Positions 24,685 to 33,016 are shown, counted from the stretch's first letter. The stretch: 33,485 nucleotides of DNA from Akkermansiaceae bacterium (GCA_903888515.1 CAISTY010000134.1:1-33485); one strand, 5' to 3'. A program made the numbers and translations. The notes: a model not told the origin generated them from the sequence alone.

Positions 24685-25500
24685 ATGCCATATTCCGCCC
24701 AGCGTGAACGCGAAAAAAAAGGCAGTCGGAAATTTGGTGACATCAGCGCCCGCCAAGGCGCGGGTGTTTCAGGCGATTTGCTTGCGGCCTTCCAAGAGCG
24801 ATTACGCGACCTTTGCCAAGACCACGGCGCTTGCCATGGGCAGGACCGAACGGAACGCATCCACGCCCAAGCCGAACAAGCGCTTGCTCTCGCTGTTGAA
24901 CTTGGGTGCCTGAGAGAACCGGGCTTTTCATGGGAAGAATTCCTCGCCCTTTGCCCGGACGCCACCTTCGGCACGGAGCACATGGTCGAACTGGACGCCC
25001 ATGTCGGCCTTGTCGGGAAAACCACGATTCCGCCCGCATTCGGGCTGGTGCCGGAGCTGCGCCGCCATCCGCTGGCGGTGTTGCGCCCGGATACGGACGC
25101 GCCGCGTGAGCGGGAGGCCATCGAATTCGTTCCCGCCACACCGCTGGAGTATCTTTCCCGCTGGCTGGCCAGCAATGAGGTTTTCGGCGACGACGTGCGC
25201 CTTGTTTCCGTCATCCGCTGGACAGACGGCATGATCTCATTCGGCATCACCCAGCCGCAATACCACGGTGTCCCGGCGGAACCACGGGAAATCGAGGCGT
25301 TTTTCCGCCAGGCGGGATGGATCCGGCTGCAAGACCCGTCCGGGCACGCGGTGTTTTTCAACTACGCTTTCGGCGTGATGGCCATCGATGCCGAAAAGCG
25401 GAATTGCTACCTCAACGACGGCGGCTTGCAGCCGTTCGATGTGATCCTGTGCGAGCCGGATGCATCCTTGGAACGGTATCTGGGCATTTACCCGGGGTGA
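24685..25500 (+). CDS. Polyvalent-protein-kinase-like protein
   Basis: 271 residues. Kinase-fold marks: a candidate ATP lysine in VGKTTIPPAFG (K112); PATPLEYLSRWLASNEVFGD as a helical linker; then the catalytic-loop-like AIDAEKRNCYL (D235, N240) and PFDVIL (D252) as a DFG equivalent. Lysine-to-aspartate spacing of 123 residues is normal for a kinase, unlike the remnant at 7899. These motifs are like those of kinase domains in phage polyvalent proteins. The N-terminal 60 residues are doubtful: an A8 run at about 24712-24719 separates this frame from another open frame (GTG at 24704, MNAKKKAVGNLVTSAPAKAR) that also looks protein-like, so the true start may be further in. It is the last gene before attR. 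Confidence 0.6.
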   Translation: MPYSAQREREKKGSRKFGDISARQGAGVSGDLLAAFQERLRDLCQDHGACHGQDRTERIHAQAEQALALAVELGCLREPGFSWEEFLALCPDATFGTEHMVELDAHVGLVGKTTIPPAFGLVPELRRHPLAVLRPDTDAPREREAIEFVPATPLEYLSRWLASNEVFGDDVRLVSVIRWTDGMISFGITQPQYHGVPAEPREIEAFFRQAGWIRLQDPSGHAVFFNYAFGVMAIDAEKRNCYLNDGGLQPFDVILCEPDASLERYLGIYPG

Positions 25501-25528
25501 GACGTTACCTTGACGCGTCTCATTTGTT
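25498..25528 (+). terminator. Possible terminator after the kinase-like gene
   Basis: TGAGACG pairs with CGTCTCA (seven pairs, loop of eleven) directly over the stop codon and is followed by TTTGTT. The T-tract is weak. Confidence 0.45.
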
Positions 25529-25636
25529 AGGACTGCAACTCTTAGCGTGAAGCGTCACGGTCACTCAAAAGCAGAGAAATGCGGAAAGCTTCGGAAAGCT
25601 GAAACGATAAATACCAAGACGGAACTTGGCGGATTT

Positions 25637-25654
25637 GTTCCCACTTTCGTTCCC
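25637..25654. promoter_or_regulatory. Candidate integrase arm-type sites, right end
   Basis: GTTCCC at 25637-25642 and 25649-25654, twelve bases apart, repeats the pair found near attL (10467, 10479), with similar surrounding bases (CGTTCCCAA). The location, 50 bases from the attR core, suits recombinase arm binding. Confidence 0.45.
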
Positions 25655-25704
25655 AAAATGCCCTTTTTCTGGCGTCAATGAATCATAACTCATTGATAAT
25701 TCAT

Positions 25705-25735
25705 CAAGTACGAGGACTGGGATTCGAACCCAGGA
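25705..25735 (-). repeat. attR: 31-bp direct repeat overlapping tRNA-Lys 3' end
   Basis: Identical to 10349-10379. It spans the T-arm 3' half, acceptor 3' strand and discriminator of the intact tRNA plus four bases downstream. The bases immediately beyond each end differ between the two copies, so 31 bp is the full extent of identity. Confidence 0.9.
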
Positions 25736-25781
25736 CCAATTGGTTAAAAGCCAACTGCTCTACCAACTGAGCTATCCTCGC
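25709..25781 (-). tRNA. tRNA-Lys (anticodon UUU)
   Basis: 73 nucleotides fold as a complete cloverleaf: acceptor GCGAGGA with UCCUCGU, D-arm GCUC, anticodon loop CUUUUAA giving anticodon UUU, variable loop, and T-arm CUGGG with the GUUCGAAU loop, discriminator A. CCA is not encoded. The gene is the integration target of the element at 10349-25735, which supplied the present 3' end. Confidence 0.96.
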
Positions 25782-25875
25782 TTTGATGGTTCGTCAGACG
25801 GGGCGGGACGAATAGAAAGCTGGAAGCGAGGATGCAAGCCGATAATTGAAAAAAAATCGCATGGTCACATCAGGC

Positions 25876-26730
25876 TTACGCGATGCTGGCTCGCAAGCCC
25901 TTGGGGTGACGCTTGTCTTTTTTGCTCAGGGCACGGCGCATTTTGGCCAGCGCGATGTTCTGCAGTTGGCGGATCCGCTCGCGGGTCACTCCGAATTCGC
26001 GTCCCACTTCTTCCAAGGTGAGGGCCTTGCGGCCGGTTAATCCAAAGCGTTCGTCGATGATACGGCGCTCGCGTTCGTCCAACATGGAAAGCAGCCCGTC
26101 GATTTCAGCGTGAAGATTCTTATCGGCCAGTATGTCCAGCGGATTGATTGCATGCTCGTCGCTGATCACTTCGTTGTATTCCGTGGCTTCTCCCTCGTTG
26201 ATCGGCGAGTCCAGCGAGGTCGGCCGGTGGGACGCTTGACGCAACATCGCCAGCTTGCGGCGGGGAACACCAATTTCATCGGCCAATTCATCATCCGTGG
26301 GCTCGCGGCCCATCGCTTCGGTGAGCAACGTCGCAATCCGGCGCATTTTCGCTATCTTGTCCACCATATGGACCGGCAGGCGGATCGTTTTGGACTGGTT
26401 GGCCAAAGCCCGTTTGATCGATTGCTTGATCCACCAAGCAGCGTAAGTGGAAAGTTTGCCACCCTTTTTCGGATCAAAGCGCTCCACCGCCTTCATCAGG
26501 CCAATGTTGCCTTCGGACACCAAATCCGTAACGGGCATGCCATAGTTGGCGTAGTCCTGCGCGATTTTCACCACCAGCCGCAGATTGGCCAGAATCATGT
26601 GGGAACGCGCTTCCGGATCGCCGTTTTGGATGCGCCCGGACAGCGCCATCTCCTCTTCCGCAGTCAGAAGAGGCGTTTTGGAAATCTCCCTCATATAGAG
26701 TTTCAGACTACCTTCGGATTCGTATGACAT
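25876..26730 (-). CDS. Sigma-70 family RNA polymerase sigma factor
   Basis: 284 residues. Region 1.2 (SLKLYMREISKTPLLTAEEE), region 2 (LANLRLVVKIAQDYANYGMP, LVSEGNIGLMKAVERFDPKK, STYAAWWIKQSIKRALAN), region 3 (MRRIATLLTEAMGREPTDDE) and region 4.2 (LTLEEVGREFGVTRERIRQL) are all intact. There is no region 1.1 or long non-conserved insert, so it is shorter than housekeeping RpoD and resembles group 2 (RpoS/SigB-like primary-related) factors. It should recognise promoters close to the -35/-10 consensus. It lies just outside the integrated element and is core chromosome. A housekeeping role is possible but cannot be told from one gene. Confidence 0.93.
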   Translation of the reverse strand: MSYESEGSLKLYMREISKTPLLTAEEEMALSGRIQNGDPEARSHMILANLRLVVKIAQDYANYGMPVTDLVSEGNIGLMKAVERFDPKKGGKLSTYAAWWIKQSIKRALANQSKTIRLPVHMVDKIAKMRRIATLLTEAMGREPTDDELADEIGVPRRKLAMLRQASHRPTSLDSPINEGEATEYNEVISDEHAINPLDILADKNLHAEIDGLLSMLDERERRIIDERFGLTGRKALTLEEVGREFGVTRERIRQLQNIALAKMRRALSKKDKRHPKGLRASIA

Positions 26731-27364
26731 GGTCGTGTGGGGGTTACAGGGTTAGCGTCACGGAAATGGAATTATTCTTTATTTCCGCAAAAGGCAAGAA
26801 TTAAAAAATAAATTTCTTTTTTTATTGTTTTGGCATGTTTCGTCAACATGGGGCGGCGTTGGCAGGATGTTTGACTTGGGATCACGCATGTATGTATAAA
26901 GCAATTATTGTGCCAATTGTCCGTGATTTATAATACCGTTGATTATCAACGAGATGAATTCACGATAACGTGATTATGGATTTACGAAGTGACAACCTGT
27001 CCTATGGGTTAGGAGACAATTTGAAGCGAGGAGATATGGGAATTGAGGCAGCAGTTCGGAGCCTCGGAAGCCGGTCATATCTGGTTGAGGTGGACCGCGG
27101 TGAAAGGGTTTGGCAAAGAGGGGCAGGCAGGAATGCCGGGTTACTGAGCAGTTCCTGAGTTGGAATACATTCGGTTAGCCACAAAGAGGCAGAAACCACA
27201 AAAAATGAATACCATCAGGCTTATTGCGTATTTTGCGCATTTTTGCGGCAAAAAAATACTGTAGGGCAAACCAAGAACTCATCAGTACGGGAGGCACAGG
27301 TGGCCGCGTAACCGGGGCAAAACACGGATTCGACAAAGCCGGAAGATTATTCCAATTTCCGCAG
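26731..27364. other. Intergenic region, AT-rich, with REP-like copy
   Basis: No convincing gene. The left part is very AT-rich (26761-26830) and should contain the sigma-factor promoter; a TTGACG lies on the minus strand at 26841-26846 without a clear -10. The right part has a minus-strand copy of GGCATTCCTGCCTG (27124-27137), a CCACAAAGAGGCAGAAACCA segment at about 27179 and a GCGTATTTTGCGCATTTTTG segment at about 27226, which have the look of recurrent spacer repeats. Confidence 0.5.
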
Positions 27365-28432
27365 GTGATCGACGCAGCGTACCCGTTTTTTCGTGCTGGT
27401 TTGTTTTGTTTGGAACCGGAAACCGCCCACCATTTGAGCATGGTGGCCATGAGGACTGCGGAAAAGTGCGGTATGTTAGGCCTGCTTTCACGGGGTTGCG
27501 ATGCGGACGTGCCGGTGGAGGTGATGGGCTTGAAATTTCCGAACCGGGTTGGACTTGCGGCGGGATTGGACAAGGATGGAGATACGATTGACGCGCTGGG
27601 TCGTCTGGGATTCGGCTGTGTGGAAATCGGCACCTTCACGCCGCGTCCGCAGTTCGGAAATCCGCAGCCGCGCGTGTTTCGGTTGATTCCGCACGAGGCG
27701 CTCATCAACCGTATGGGATTCAACAACCCGGGCATCGACGCCGGCGTGGCAAACGTCCGCAAGTCGCAAACCTTTCGCGGCATTGTCGGCATCAACATCG
27801 GGAAAAACAAGGACACGCCCAACGAGAATGCGGCGGACGACTACCTGGCATGCCTGCGCAAGGCCTATCCGGTGGCCGGTTACATCGCGGTGAATCTTTC
27901 GTCGCCCAACACACCGGGGCTGCGGGATTTGCAAGGTGCGGCAGCAAGTGCCCGGTTGCTCGAGACGCTCAAGACGGAGCAACTCAAGCTTGCGGCGGAG
28001 CACTGCAAGCAGGTGCCCTTGTTGTTCAAGGTGGCGCCCGATCTGGACGAGGAGCAGATCCGCGATCTCTCGCGGGTGTTTCTTGACGGCGGTCTGGACG
28101 GTTTGATTGCCACCAACACGACGCTCGACCGCGCCGCCGTGGCGGTCCATCCACGCGCGGACGAAGCGGGCGGACTTTCGGGTCGGCCGCTGATGCAAAA
28201 GAGCACCGAGGTGCTGAGGGCCTTTGCCAGTCACCTTGGCGGGCGCATTCCAATCATCGGTGTGGGCGGGATCTCCTCGCTGGAGGATGCCCGCGAAAAA
28301 ATCCGGGCGGGTGCCGCGCTGGTCCAGATCTACACCGCGTTCATCTATCAGGGGCCGAAGCTGGTGCGGAATCTTGCCCGGCTTCTTCCGCTGGTGGTGC
28401 TGGCCTGCCTTTGTGGCAATGCCCTGCTCTAA
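27365..28432 (+). CDS. pyrD: Dihydroorotate dehydrogenase (quinone), class 2
   Basis: About 355 residues from the GTG at 27365 (VIDAAYPFFRAGLFCLEPET); the open frame extends upstream to a TTG at 27224 but that part is spacer repeat. This start gives the usual class 2 opening with the membrane-associated helix. FMN and catalytic motifs follow: GLAAGLDKDGDTIDALGRLG, a NRMGFNNPG block, GINIGKNKDT, VNLSSPNTPGLRDLQ (catalytic Ser), ATNTTLDR, GGLSGRPL and GVGGISSLEDAREKI. It oxidises dihydroorotate to orotate in UMP synthesis, passing electrons to membrane quinone. The last ~20 residues (RLLPLVVLACLCGNALL) are unusually hydrophobic for the family; a late frameshift or a lineage-specific tail is possible. 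Convergent with the AraC gene. Confidence 0.93.
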   Translation: MIDAAYPFFRAGLFCLEPETAHHLSMVAMRTAEKCGMLGLLSRGCDADVPVEVMGLKFPNRVGLAAGLDKDGDTIDALGRLGFGCVEIGTFTPRPQFGNPQPRVFRLIPHEALINRMGFNNPGIDAGVANVRKSQTFRGIVGINIGKNKDTPNENAADDYLACLRKAYPVAGYIAVNLSSPNTPGLRDLQGAAASARLLETLKTEQLKLAAEHCKQVPLLFKVAPDLDEEQIRDLSRVFLDGGLDGLIATNTTLDRAAVAVHPRADEAGGLSGRPLMQKSTEVLRAFASHLGGRIPIIGVGGISSLEDAREKIRAGAALVQIYTAFIYQGPKLVRNLARLLPLVVLACLCGNALL

Positions 28433-28474
28433 CATAACCGTGACGGCAACTGTGGGCCGGTCAGATATTGCCGC

Positions 28475-29485
28475 TCAGGTTTTGCGGGTGGCGTTGCGGT
28501 ATTCGCGTGGCGAGCATTGGGTTTGGTTGCGGAACACGCTGGCAAAATAGGCGCCGGAGGCAAACCCGCAATCCATGGCGATCCCGGTGATGGTGTGCCG
28601 GTCGCCAACCAACAATCGTTTGGCTTTTTCCACCCGCAGTTGCTGCAAGTAGCCCATAGGGGAAAGGTTGGTGAGTTTGCGGCAATGATGGGCGAAGCGG
28701 GTGCGTGCCAGCCCGGTTTTTCCGGCCATCAATTCGAGAGTCCATGGTTCATGCAACTCGCGTTTCAAGCGCTCGAGAAACATCGCCACGCTGCGCTCGC
28801 CATGCGTCAGTGAAACCTTGCACGGAGGATTTTCGGCGCGCAGCAATTCCAACAGGCAGACCAACAACTCGTTGACCCGCAAAGTCAATCGCGACACCGG
28901 CAGACGGCCCGCCGGGGCGGATTCTATCAGATTTCCGATGTCGGCGAAACACCGGCCGATCCCGGGCGTGCCCGGCCAGACCGGGTGCTCGTTTTCCCGC
29001 AGCAAGTTGGTTAGATCCTTGATGTCCGCCGGTGCCAGGACCAGCCATGGTGGCCAGCGCCATGGCTGATGCGGTTGGCGCACGCCGAGGTCGAGGATCA
29101 ACCAGTAGAGGCGGCTGGCGCCGACCTGTGGACCGCCCACACTGTGCGGTTGCCATGGCCGTGTGATGGTCAGGTGACCGGGGGACAAGCGATAGGATCG
29201 CCCATCCACGACGAAGCCGAGGCGGCCGTTGTCGAGATAGGTAATCTCGATGCCCTCGTTGCGGTGTTCGCAGAGTCCCCATGTCTGGTCGTGCGCGGCA
29301 TCCCAGAAGCCGATGCTGCTCACTTGTGACAGCACTCCGTGGGGCATTGGACGTCCCGGATAGGTGCCGCGCACCAAGGCCTCCAAGCGCAGTTCGCCCG
29401 CTGCTGCCGCCGCTACGAGTTGCTCGCAGGTATCGGCGCGGTGATGATGGTCGGATGCGTGGAATAGGGCGGAGCGCCGTCTCAT
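28475..29485 (-). CDS. AraC-family transcriptional regulator
   Basis: 336 residues. The N-terminal ~170 residues form a cupin-like sensor (EGIEITYLDNGRLGFVVDGR, LSPGHLTITRPWQPHSVGGP). The C-terminal ~100 residues hold two helix-turn-helix motifs of the AraC type: WTLELMAGKTGLARTRFAHH and ITGIAMDCGFASGAYFASVF, followed by the conserved FRNQTQCSPREYR. It is divergent from the sugar gene cluster starting at 29590, with 104 bases between, so it most likely controls that cluster in response to a sugar ligand. The ligand cannot be read from sequence. Confidence 0.92.
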   Translation of the reverse strand: MRRRSALFHASDHHHRADTCEQLVAAAAAGELRLEALVRGTYPGRPMPHGVLSQVSSIGFWDAAHDQTWGLCEHRNEGIEITYLDNGRLGFVVDGRSYRLSPGHLTITRPWQPHSVGGPQVGASRLYWLILDLGVRQPHQPWRWPPWLVLAPADIKDLTNLLRENEHPVWPGTPGIGRCFADIGNLIESAPAGRLPVSRLTLRVNELLVCLLELLRAENPPCKVSLTHGERSVAMFLERLKRELHEPWTLELMAGKTGLARTRFAHHCRKLTNLSPMGYLQQLRVEKAKRLLVGDRHTITGIAMDCGFASGAYFASVFRNQTQCSPREYRNATRKT

Positions 29486-29589
29486 GTTTCAATATTTACC
29501 ACTGGCCGCGAGCGAAAGACAAGGCCGATCCGAATCAGCAGCATATAATCCGTAGTTACAACTCAAAACCACAGGAAAAAAATACCGCC

Positions 29590-30414
29590 ATGGGAAAAAT
29601 CAGTATCGGGATCAATCTGGAATTCGTGCGTCATGAGGACAAGTCCTTCGAGTGGGGCGTGAGGAAAGCTGCGGAACTGGGCTATGAGTATGTGGAACCG
29701 ATGGTGCATTGGGGCCGCGAATTGCTCAGCGAGGCGGGCTATTTCCACAGCGTCTCGATGCTCGACGATCCGTTGCGCATCAAACGCGCGTGTGCGGCCG
29801 CCGGGGTGAAACTATCAGGATTGTCCGCCCACACAACCCTGTGCAAGCCGGAAATCAGCACTGAATACCTCAAGCAGGCGATCCGCTTCGCGGCGGAATG
29901 TGGCGCACCCGTGGTCAACACCGACGAAGGCCCGAAACCCGACTGGACGACCGTCGACGAGGACCACGTCCTGATGCGTTATGTCCTCAAGGAAGCGTCG
30001 AAAGTGGCCGAGCCGCGCGCCATCCTGCTAGGGATTGAACCGCACCAGCAATACTCGAAACACCCCGACGGCCTCGACCGCATCCACGCGCTGGTGGATT
30101 CGCCCGCCATCGGCATCAACTTCGACACCGGGAACAGCTATCTTTGCGGGCACGATCCATATGTCTGGCTGGAACATGTGGCCAGTCGCCTCGTCCACCT
30201 GCATGCCAAGGACATCTCCGTCAGCCAATCCGAGGCCGAGCGCGGGCAGGTCACCGGTACCCCGGTGGGCTGCGCCTGCGGGGAAGGAGTGATCGATTGG
30301 GCGCGCGTCATCGCCATTTGTAAGAAATGTCCGCGCGACATCGTATTGTCCGTGGAGTGCGGAACCGTCGCACAAGCTGTCACGAGCATCGCCCATCTCC
30401 AAGCGCTCCTATGA
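29590..30414 (+). CDS. TIM-barrel sugar phosphate isomerase/epimerase
   Basis: 274 residues from the ATG at 29590, ten bases after the AAACCACAGGAAAAAAAT leader; the longer frame to 29281 overlaps the divergent regulator and is not used. The AP endonuclease 2-type TIM barrel is shown by MGKISIGINLEFVRHEDKSF, KAAELGYEYVEPMVHWG, NTDEGPKPD, LLGIEPHQQY (metal Glu), GINFDTGNSYLCG (metal Asp), LVHLHAKD and VLSVECG. It is cytoplasmic (no signal peptide). Context with an AraC regulator and a Gfo/Idh/MocA oxidoreductase suggests a role in catabolism of a keto-sugar or inositol-like compound. Confidence 0.9.
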   Translation: MGKISIGINLEFVRHEDKSFEWGVRKAAELGYEYVEPMVHWGRELLSEAGYFHSVSMLDDPLRIKRACAAAGVKLSGLSAHTTLCKPEISTEYLKQAIRFAAECGAPVVNTDEGPKPDWTTVDEDHVLMRYVLKEASKVAEPRAILLGIEPHQQYSKHPDGLDRIHALVDSPAIGINFDTGNSYLCGHDPYVWLEHVASRLVHLHAKDISVSQSEAERGQVTGTPVGCACGEGVIDWARVIAICKKCPRDIVLSVECGTVAQAVTSIAHLQALL

Positions 30415-30481
30415 TTGTTGGCAATGCGTGGAAAACCCCGAATCCACTTGCTGCCACAGAACCATCGAACCCTGCAAAACC

Positions 30482-31873
30482 ATGAATCAACTATCAGAAC
30501 AATCGCATCCAGCCACCAATTCCCGTCGTCGTTTTCTCAAACAGGCCGTCGGCGCCAGCACGGTTTTCGCCGTGCCTAACATCATCACCGGTCCGTTGTT
30601 TGGTGCCGATGCGCCGAGCAACCGGATCAACGTCGGTCAGATCGGTTGCGGCGGCATCGGCAGCGGCTATCATATTCCGATTTTGAGCAAGATGCCCGAC
30701 GTGCGGATTATCGCCGTTGCGGACGCCTATAAGAGCCGGCGTGACAATGCCGCGGTCAGGCTCAATGAAACATACGGCGAAAAAAACACGACTACGGCGC
30801 ACGCTGATTTCCGGGAGATTCTGGCCCGGTCGGACGTGGATGCGGTGATCATTGGGGCGCACGACCACTGGCACACGCCGATGTCCATCGCGGCCGCCAA
30901 AGCCGGCAAGGATGTCTATTGTCAGAAGCCGTTGGCGCTGGATTACAGTCTAACGAAGATCCTCCGGGACGTCATCAAGGACAAGAAGCGGATTTTCCAG
31001 TTTGGAACCCAATACCGCTCACAGGGTCCGAATGGCAGGTATCGGCGGATGGTCCAGTTGGTTAGAAATGGTTACATCGGCCAACTCCAGCGCATCGACC
31101 TTTGGAGCCGTGACTTGTCAGTCAACGTGGACCAATATCACGTCAAACCCTACGGTTCCACCACGGAGGTGCCGGTGCCGGCGGATCTTGATTTCGATGC
31201 CTGGATGGGACCCTCGGAAATGGTGCCCTACACGGTGGATCGTGCCACGAATTGGGGTGGCTTTCATTGTCCGGAGACCTCGCTGGGATTCATCGCCGGC
31301 TGTGCCATTCACGAACTGGGACTGGCGCAATGGGGCAACAAGACCGATCATACCAGTCCCATCCGTTATGCTGGCACCGGCACGGTGCCTACGGAGGGCG
31401 TGTTCCGGACACTGGAGCGGTGGGACGTGAATTGTGATTATGCCAACGGGGTGAAACTGCGTTTCATGGATTGCCGGACGGCCAAGGCAGCGGTCGCCGC
31501 CGGTCTGGGGAGAAATTGGCGAGATGGCGATGGCATCATCTTTCATGGCTCCGAAGGCTGGATCAGCGATGCGATGGGATTCTGTGCCAGCAATCAGGAG
31601 CTCTGGAAGCAGGAATTCAAGCCTACCGACGAACAGTTGGTGATCTCTCCGGAACACAATCGCAACTTCATTGATTGCGTCAAGTCGCGGCAGGAAACCA
31701 TCTGCCCGGTCGAAATGGCGATCCGCTGTGATGCCATCCCACAGCTTGCCAACATCGCGGCGCGGACCGGCCGGGTGATTCAATGGAATCCGGAGAAGGA
31801 AGAAATCACCGGTGACGCCGATGCGGCCAAGATGCTCACACGCCCGTCGCGGGAAAAATGGAGGATCTGGTAA
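30482..31873 (+). CDS. Tat-exported Gfo/Idh/MocA-family oxidoreductase
   Basis: 463 residues from the ATG at 30482; the frame extends 18 codons upstream without need. A twin-arginine signal is present (SRRRFLKQAVGASTVFAVPN). The Rossmann nucleotide site follows (INVGQIGCGGIGSGYHIPIL), then SDVDAVIIGAHDHWHTPMSI and the CQKPLALDYSL motif equivalent to the family EKP lysine. The C-terminal substrate domain includes GGFHCPETSLGFIAGCAIHE. The closing RPSREKWRIW is typical of the verrucomicrobial and planctomycete exported members. It oxidises or epimerises a sugar with NAD(P) in the periplasm. It is in line with the isomerase upstream (67 bases) and the TIM-barrel gene downstream. Confidence 0.92.
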   Translation: MNQLSEQSHPATNSRRRFLKQAVGASTVFAVPNIITGPLFGADAPSNRINVGQIGCGGIGSGYHIPILSKMPDVRIIAVADAYKSRRDNAAVRLNETYGEKNTTTAHADFREILARSDVDAVIIGAHDHWHTPMSIAAAKAGKDVYCQKPLALDYSLTKILRDVIKDKKRIFQFGTQYRSQGPNGRYRRMVQLVRNGYIGQLQRIDLWSRDLSVNVDQYHVKPYGSTTEVPVPADLDFDAWMGPSEMVPYTVDRATNWGGFHCPETSLGFIAGCAIHELGLAQWGNKTDHTSPIRYAGTGTVPTEGVFRTLERWDVNCDYANGVKLRFMDCRTAKAAVAAGLGRNWRDGDGIIFHGSEGWISDAMGFCASNQELWKQEFKPTDEQLVISPEHNRNFIDCVKSRQETICPVEMAIRCDAIPQLANIAARTGRVIQWNPEKEEITGDADAAKMLTRPSREKWRIW

Positions 31874-31947
31874 ACGCATTCGCTGGCACCCAATCCGCTC
31901 CTCACTCTAACAATTTACGGCATCAACCCATAACTTCACTCACGCCC

Positions 31948-32874
31948 ATGGCATCACCGTCTCTCACCACGCCCCGGCCGCTGGGCCGGCGTCAATTCAT
32001 CCGCACCACCGCCATACCGCTTGTCGCGCTCGCCATGCCCGGCGGGGCGGGCCGGGCGGGTGCTGCGGAAACATCCCCGTGGCGCATGCGCCTCTCGTTC
32101 TCCTCGGTGATGTTGTCCGGGCTTCCCATCGAGGATGTCTGCGAACGGGCGGCCAAGCTGGGTTTCGATGCCATCGACATCTGGTGCCCATTCGACCGTT
32201 GCAAGCACCTCGCGGACGTGGCTACCCGCCTCGGCCCCGACGGCTTGAAGCAATTGCTCGCCAAGCACAAGCTCGCCTTGGGCAGTTTTACAACCTACTG
32301 CACGGAGACGGAGAAGGTTGGTTTTCCCGCCTATGCGGATTTCATCGGCAAGTTCGGCGGCGGAGTGGTGGTGCGTCAGTCGGAATATATCCGTGTCAAA
32401 CCGGAGGAACTCACCACCGCGATGCGTGCCTTCTTCGAGAAGCTCAAGCCGCAGATCGAACTGGCGGCGCAAGCCAAGGTGCGTCTGGCCATTGAAAACC
32501 ACGGCAACGCCCTGCTTGGCTCGCTTGACTCGTTCAAGGCGTTTGTGGATCTGAACCCCGCGCCCCGGCACGTCGGATTGGGGATCGCGCCGTATCACCT
32601 GCAAGGAATCAAAGCACCTGTGGAAGAGGCGATTGGCATCGCTGGTTCGCAATTGTTGTTTTTCTATGCCTGGCAGAAAGCCGAGGGGATGAACCAGTTG
32701 CCCGGCCATGGTCCGGCGGATTTCGTGCCATGGCTCAAGGCGCTGGCAAAGATCAACTATCAGGAGTGTGTCAATCCGTTCATGCACGGCAATCCGACAC
32801 CGGAAGAACTCACTCCGGGCATCGTCAAAACATGCACCTATCTGAAGGACTGCCACGCGAAGGCCCTGGCCTAG
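31948..32874 (+). CDS. Tat-exported TIM-barrel sugar isomerase/epimerase-like protein
   Basis: 308 residues from the ATG at 31948. The N-terminus has a twin-arginine-type signal (GRRQFIRTTAIPLVALAMPG, then AGAA). The barrel follows: RLSFSSVMLSGLPIEDVCER, KLGFDAIDIWCPFDRCKHLA, LGSFTTYCTETEKVGF, VRLAIENHGNALLGSLDSFK (metal Glu) and a HVGLGIAPYHLQG segment where most members have 'D.gH/N', so the second metal site may be altered. It is the third gene of the sugar cluster; exported barrel proteins of this type often accompany exported Gfo/Idh/MocA enzymes in this phylum. Substrate unknown. Confidence 0.88.
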   Translation: MASPSLTTPRPLGRRQFIRTTAIPLVALAMPGGAGRAGAAETSPWRMRLSFSSVMLSGLPIEDVCERAAKLGFDAIDIWCPFDRCKHLADVATRLGPDGLKQLLAKHKLALGSFTTYCTETEKVGFPAYADFIGKFGGGVVVRQSEYIRVKPEELTTAMRAFFEKLKPQIELAAQAKVRLAIENHGNALLGSLDSFKAFVDLNPAPRHVGLGIAPYHLQGIKAPVEEAIGIAGSQLLFFYAWQKAEGMNQLPGHGPADFVPWLKALAKINYQECVNPFMHGNPTPEELTPGIVKTCTYLKDCHAKALA

Positions 32875-33016
32875 CAGCCTGTGGGGATCACGGAAGGATG
32901 TCGTCATGGATGATGGCGTGATGCGGGTTGCCGTCACGGATGACGCAAGAGGAAGAATTTGAAACGCCAAGGCGCCAAGGAACGCGAAGGGAAAGGAGCT
33001 CAGGCATTCCTGGGAG

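Larger units (their letters stand above)
10349..25735. mobile_element. 15.4 kb integrative element in tRNA-Lys, phage-satellite-like
   Basis: The element is bounded by a 31-bp direct repeat of the tRNA-Lys 3' end. It encodes its own tyrosine integrase close to the left end, an HTH/excisionase-like protein, a DUF1376 replication protein, a DnaB-type helicase and a terminase small subunit, followed by accessory genes. No large terminase, portal, protease, capsid, tail or lysis gene can be found. Size, gene order (int, xis-like, replication, terS) and the absence of structural genes are those of phage-inducible chromosomal islands, which hijack a helper phage for packaging. That comparison is inference; a decayed prophage is the main alternative. 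Confidence 0.8.

Noticed and set aside
24712..24719. Programmed frameshifting at the A8 run
   Set aside because: No stimulator structure or conserved downstream frame could be shown; kept only as an ambiguity of the start.
26970..27158. 62-residue plus-strand ORF between the sigma factor and pyrD
   Set aside because: It contains a REP-like copy, has no ribosome binding site and no protein-like pattern.
27224..27364. N-terminal extension of PyrD from a TTG at 27224
   Set aside because: The extra 47 residues encode spacer repeat (MRILRIFAAKKYC); the family begins at about the GTG at 27365.
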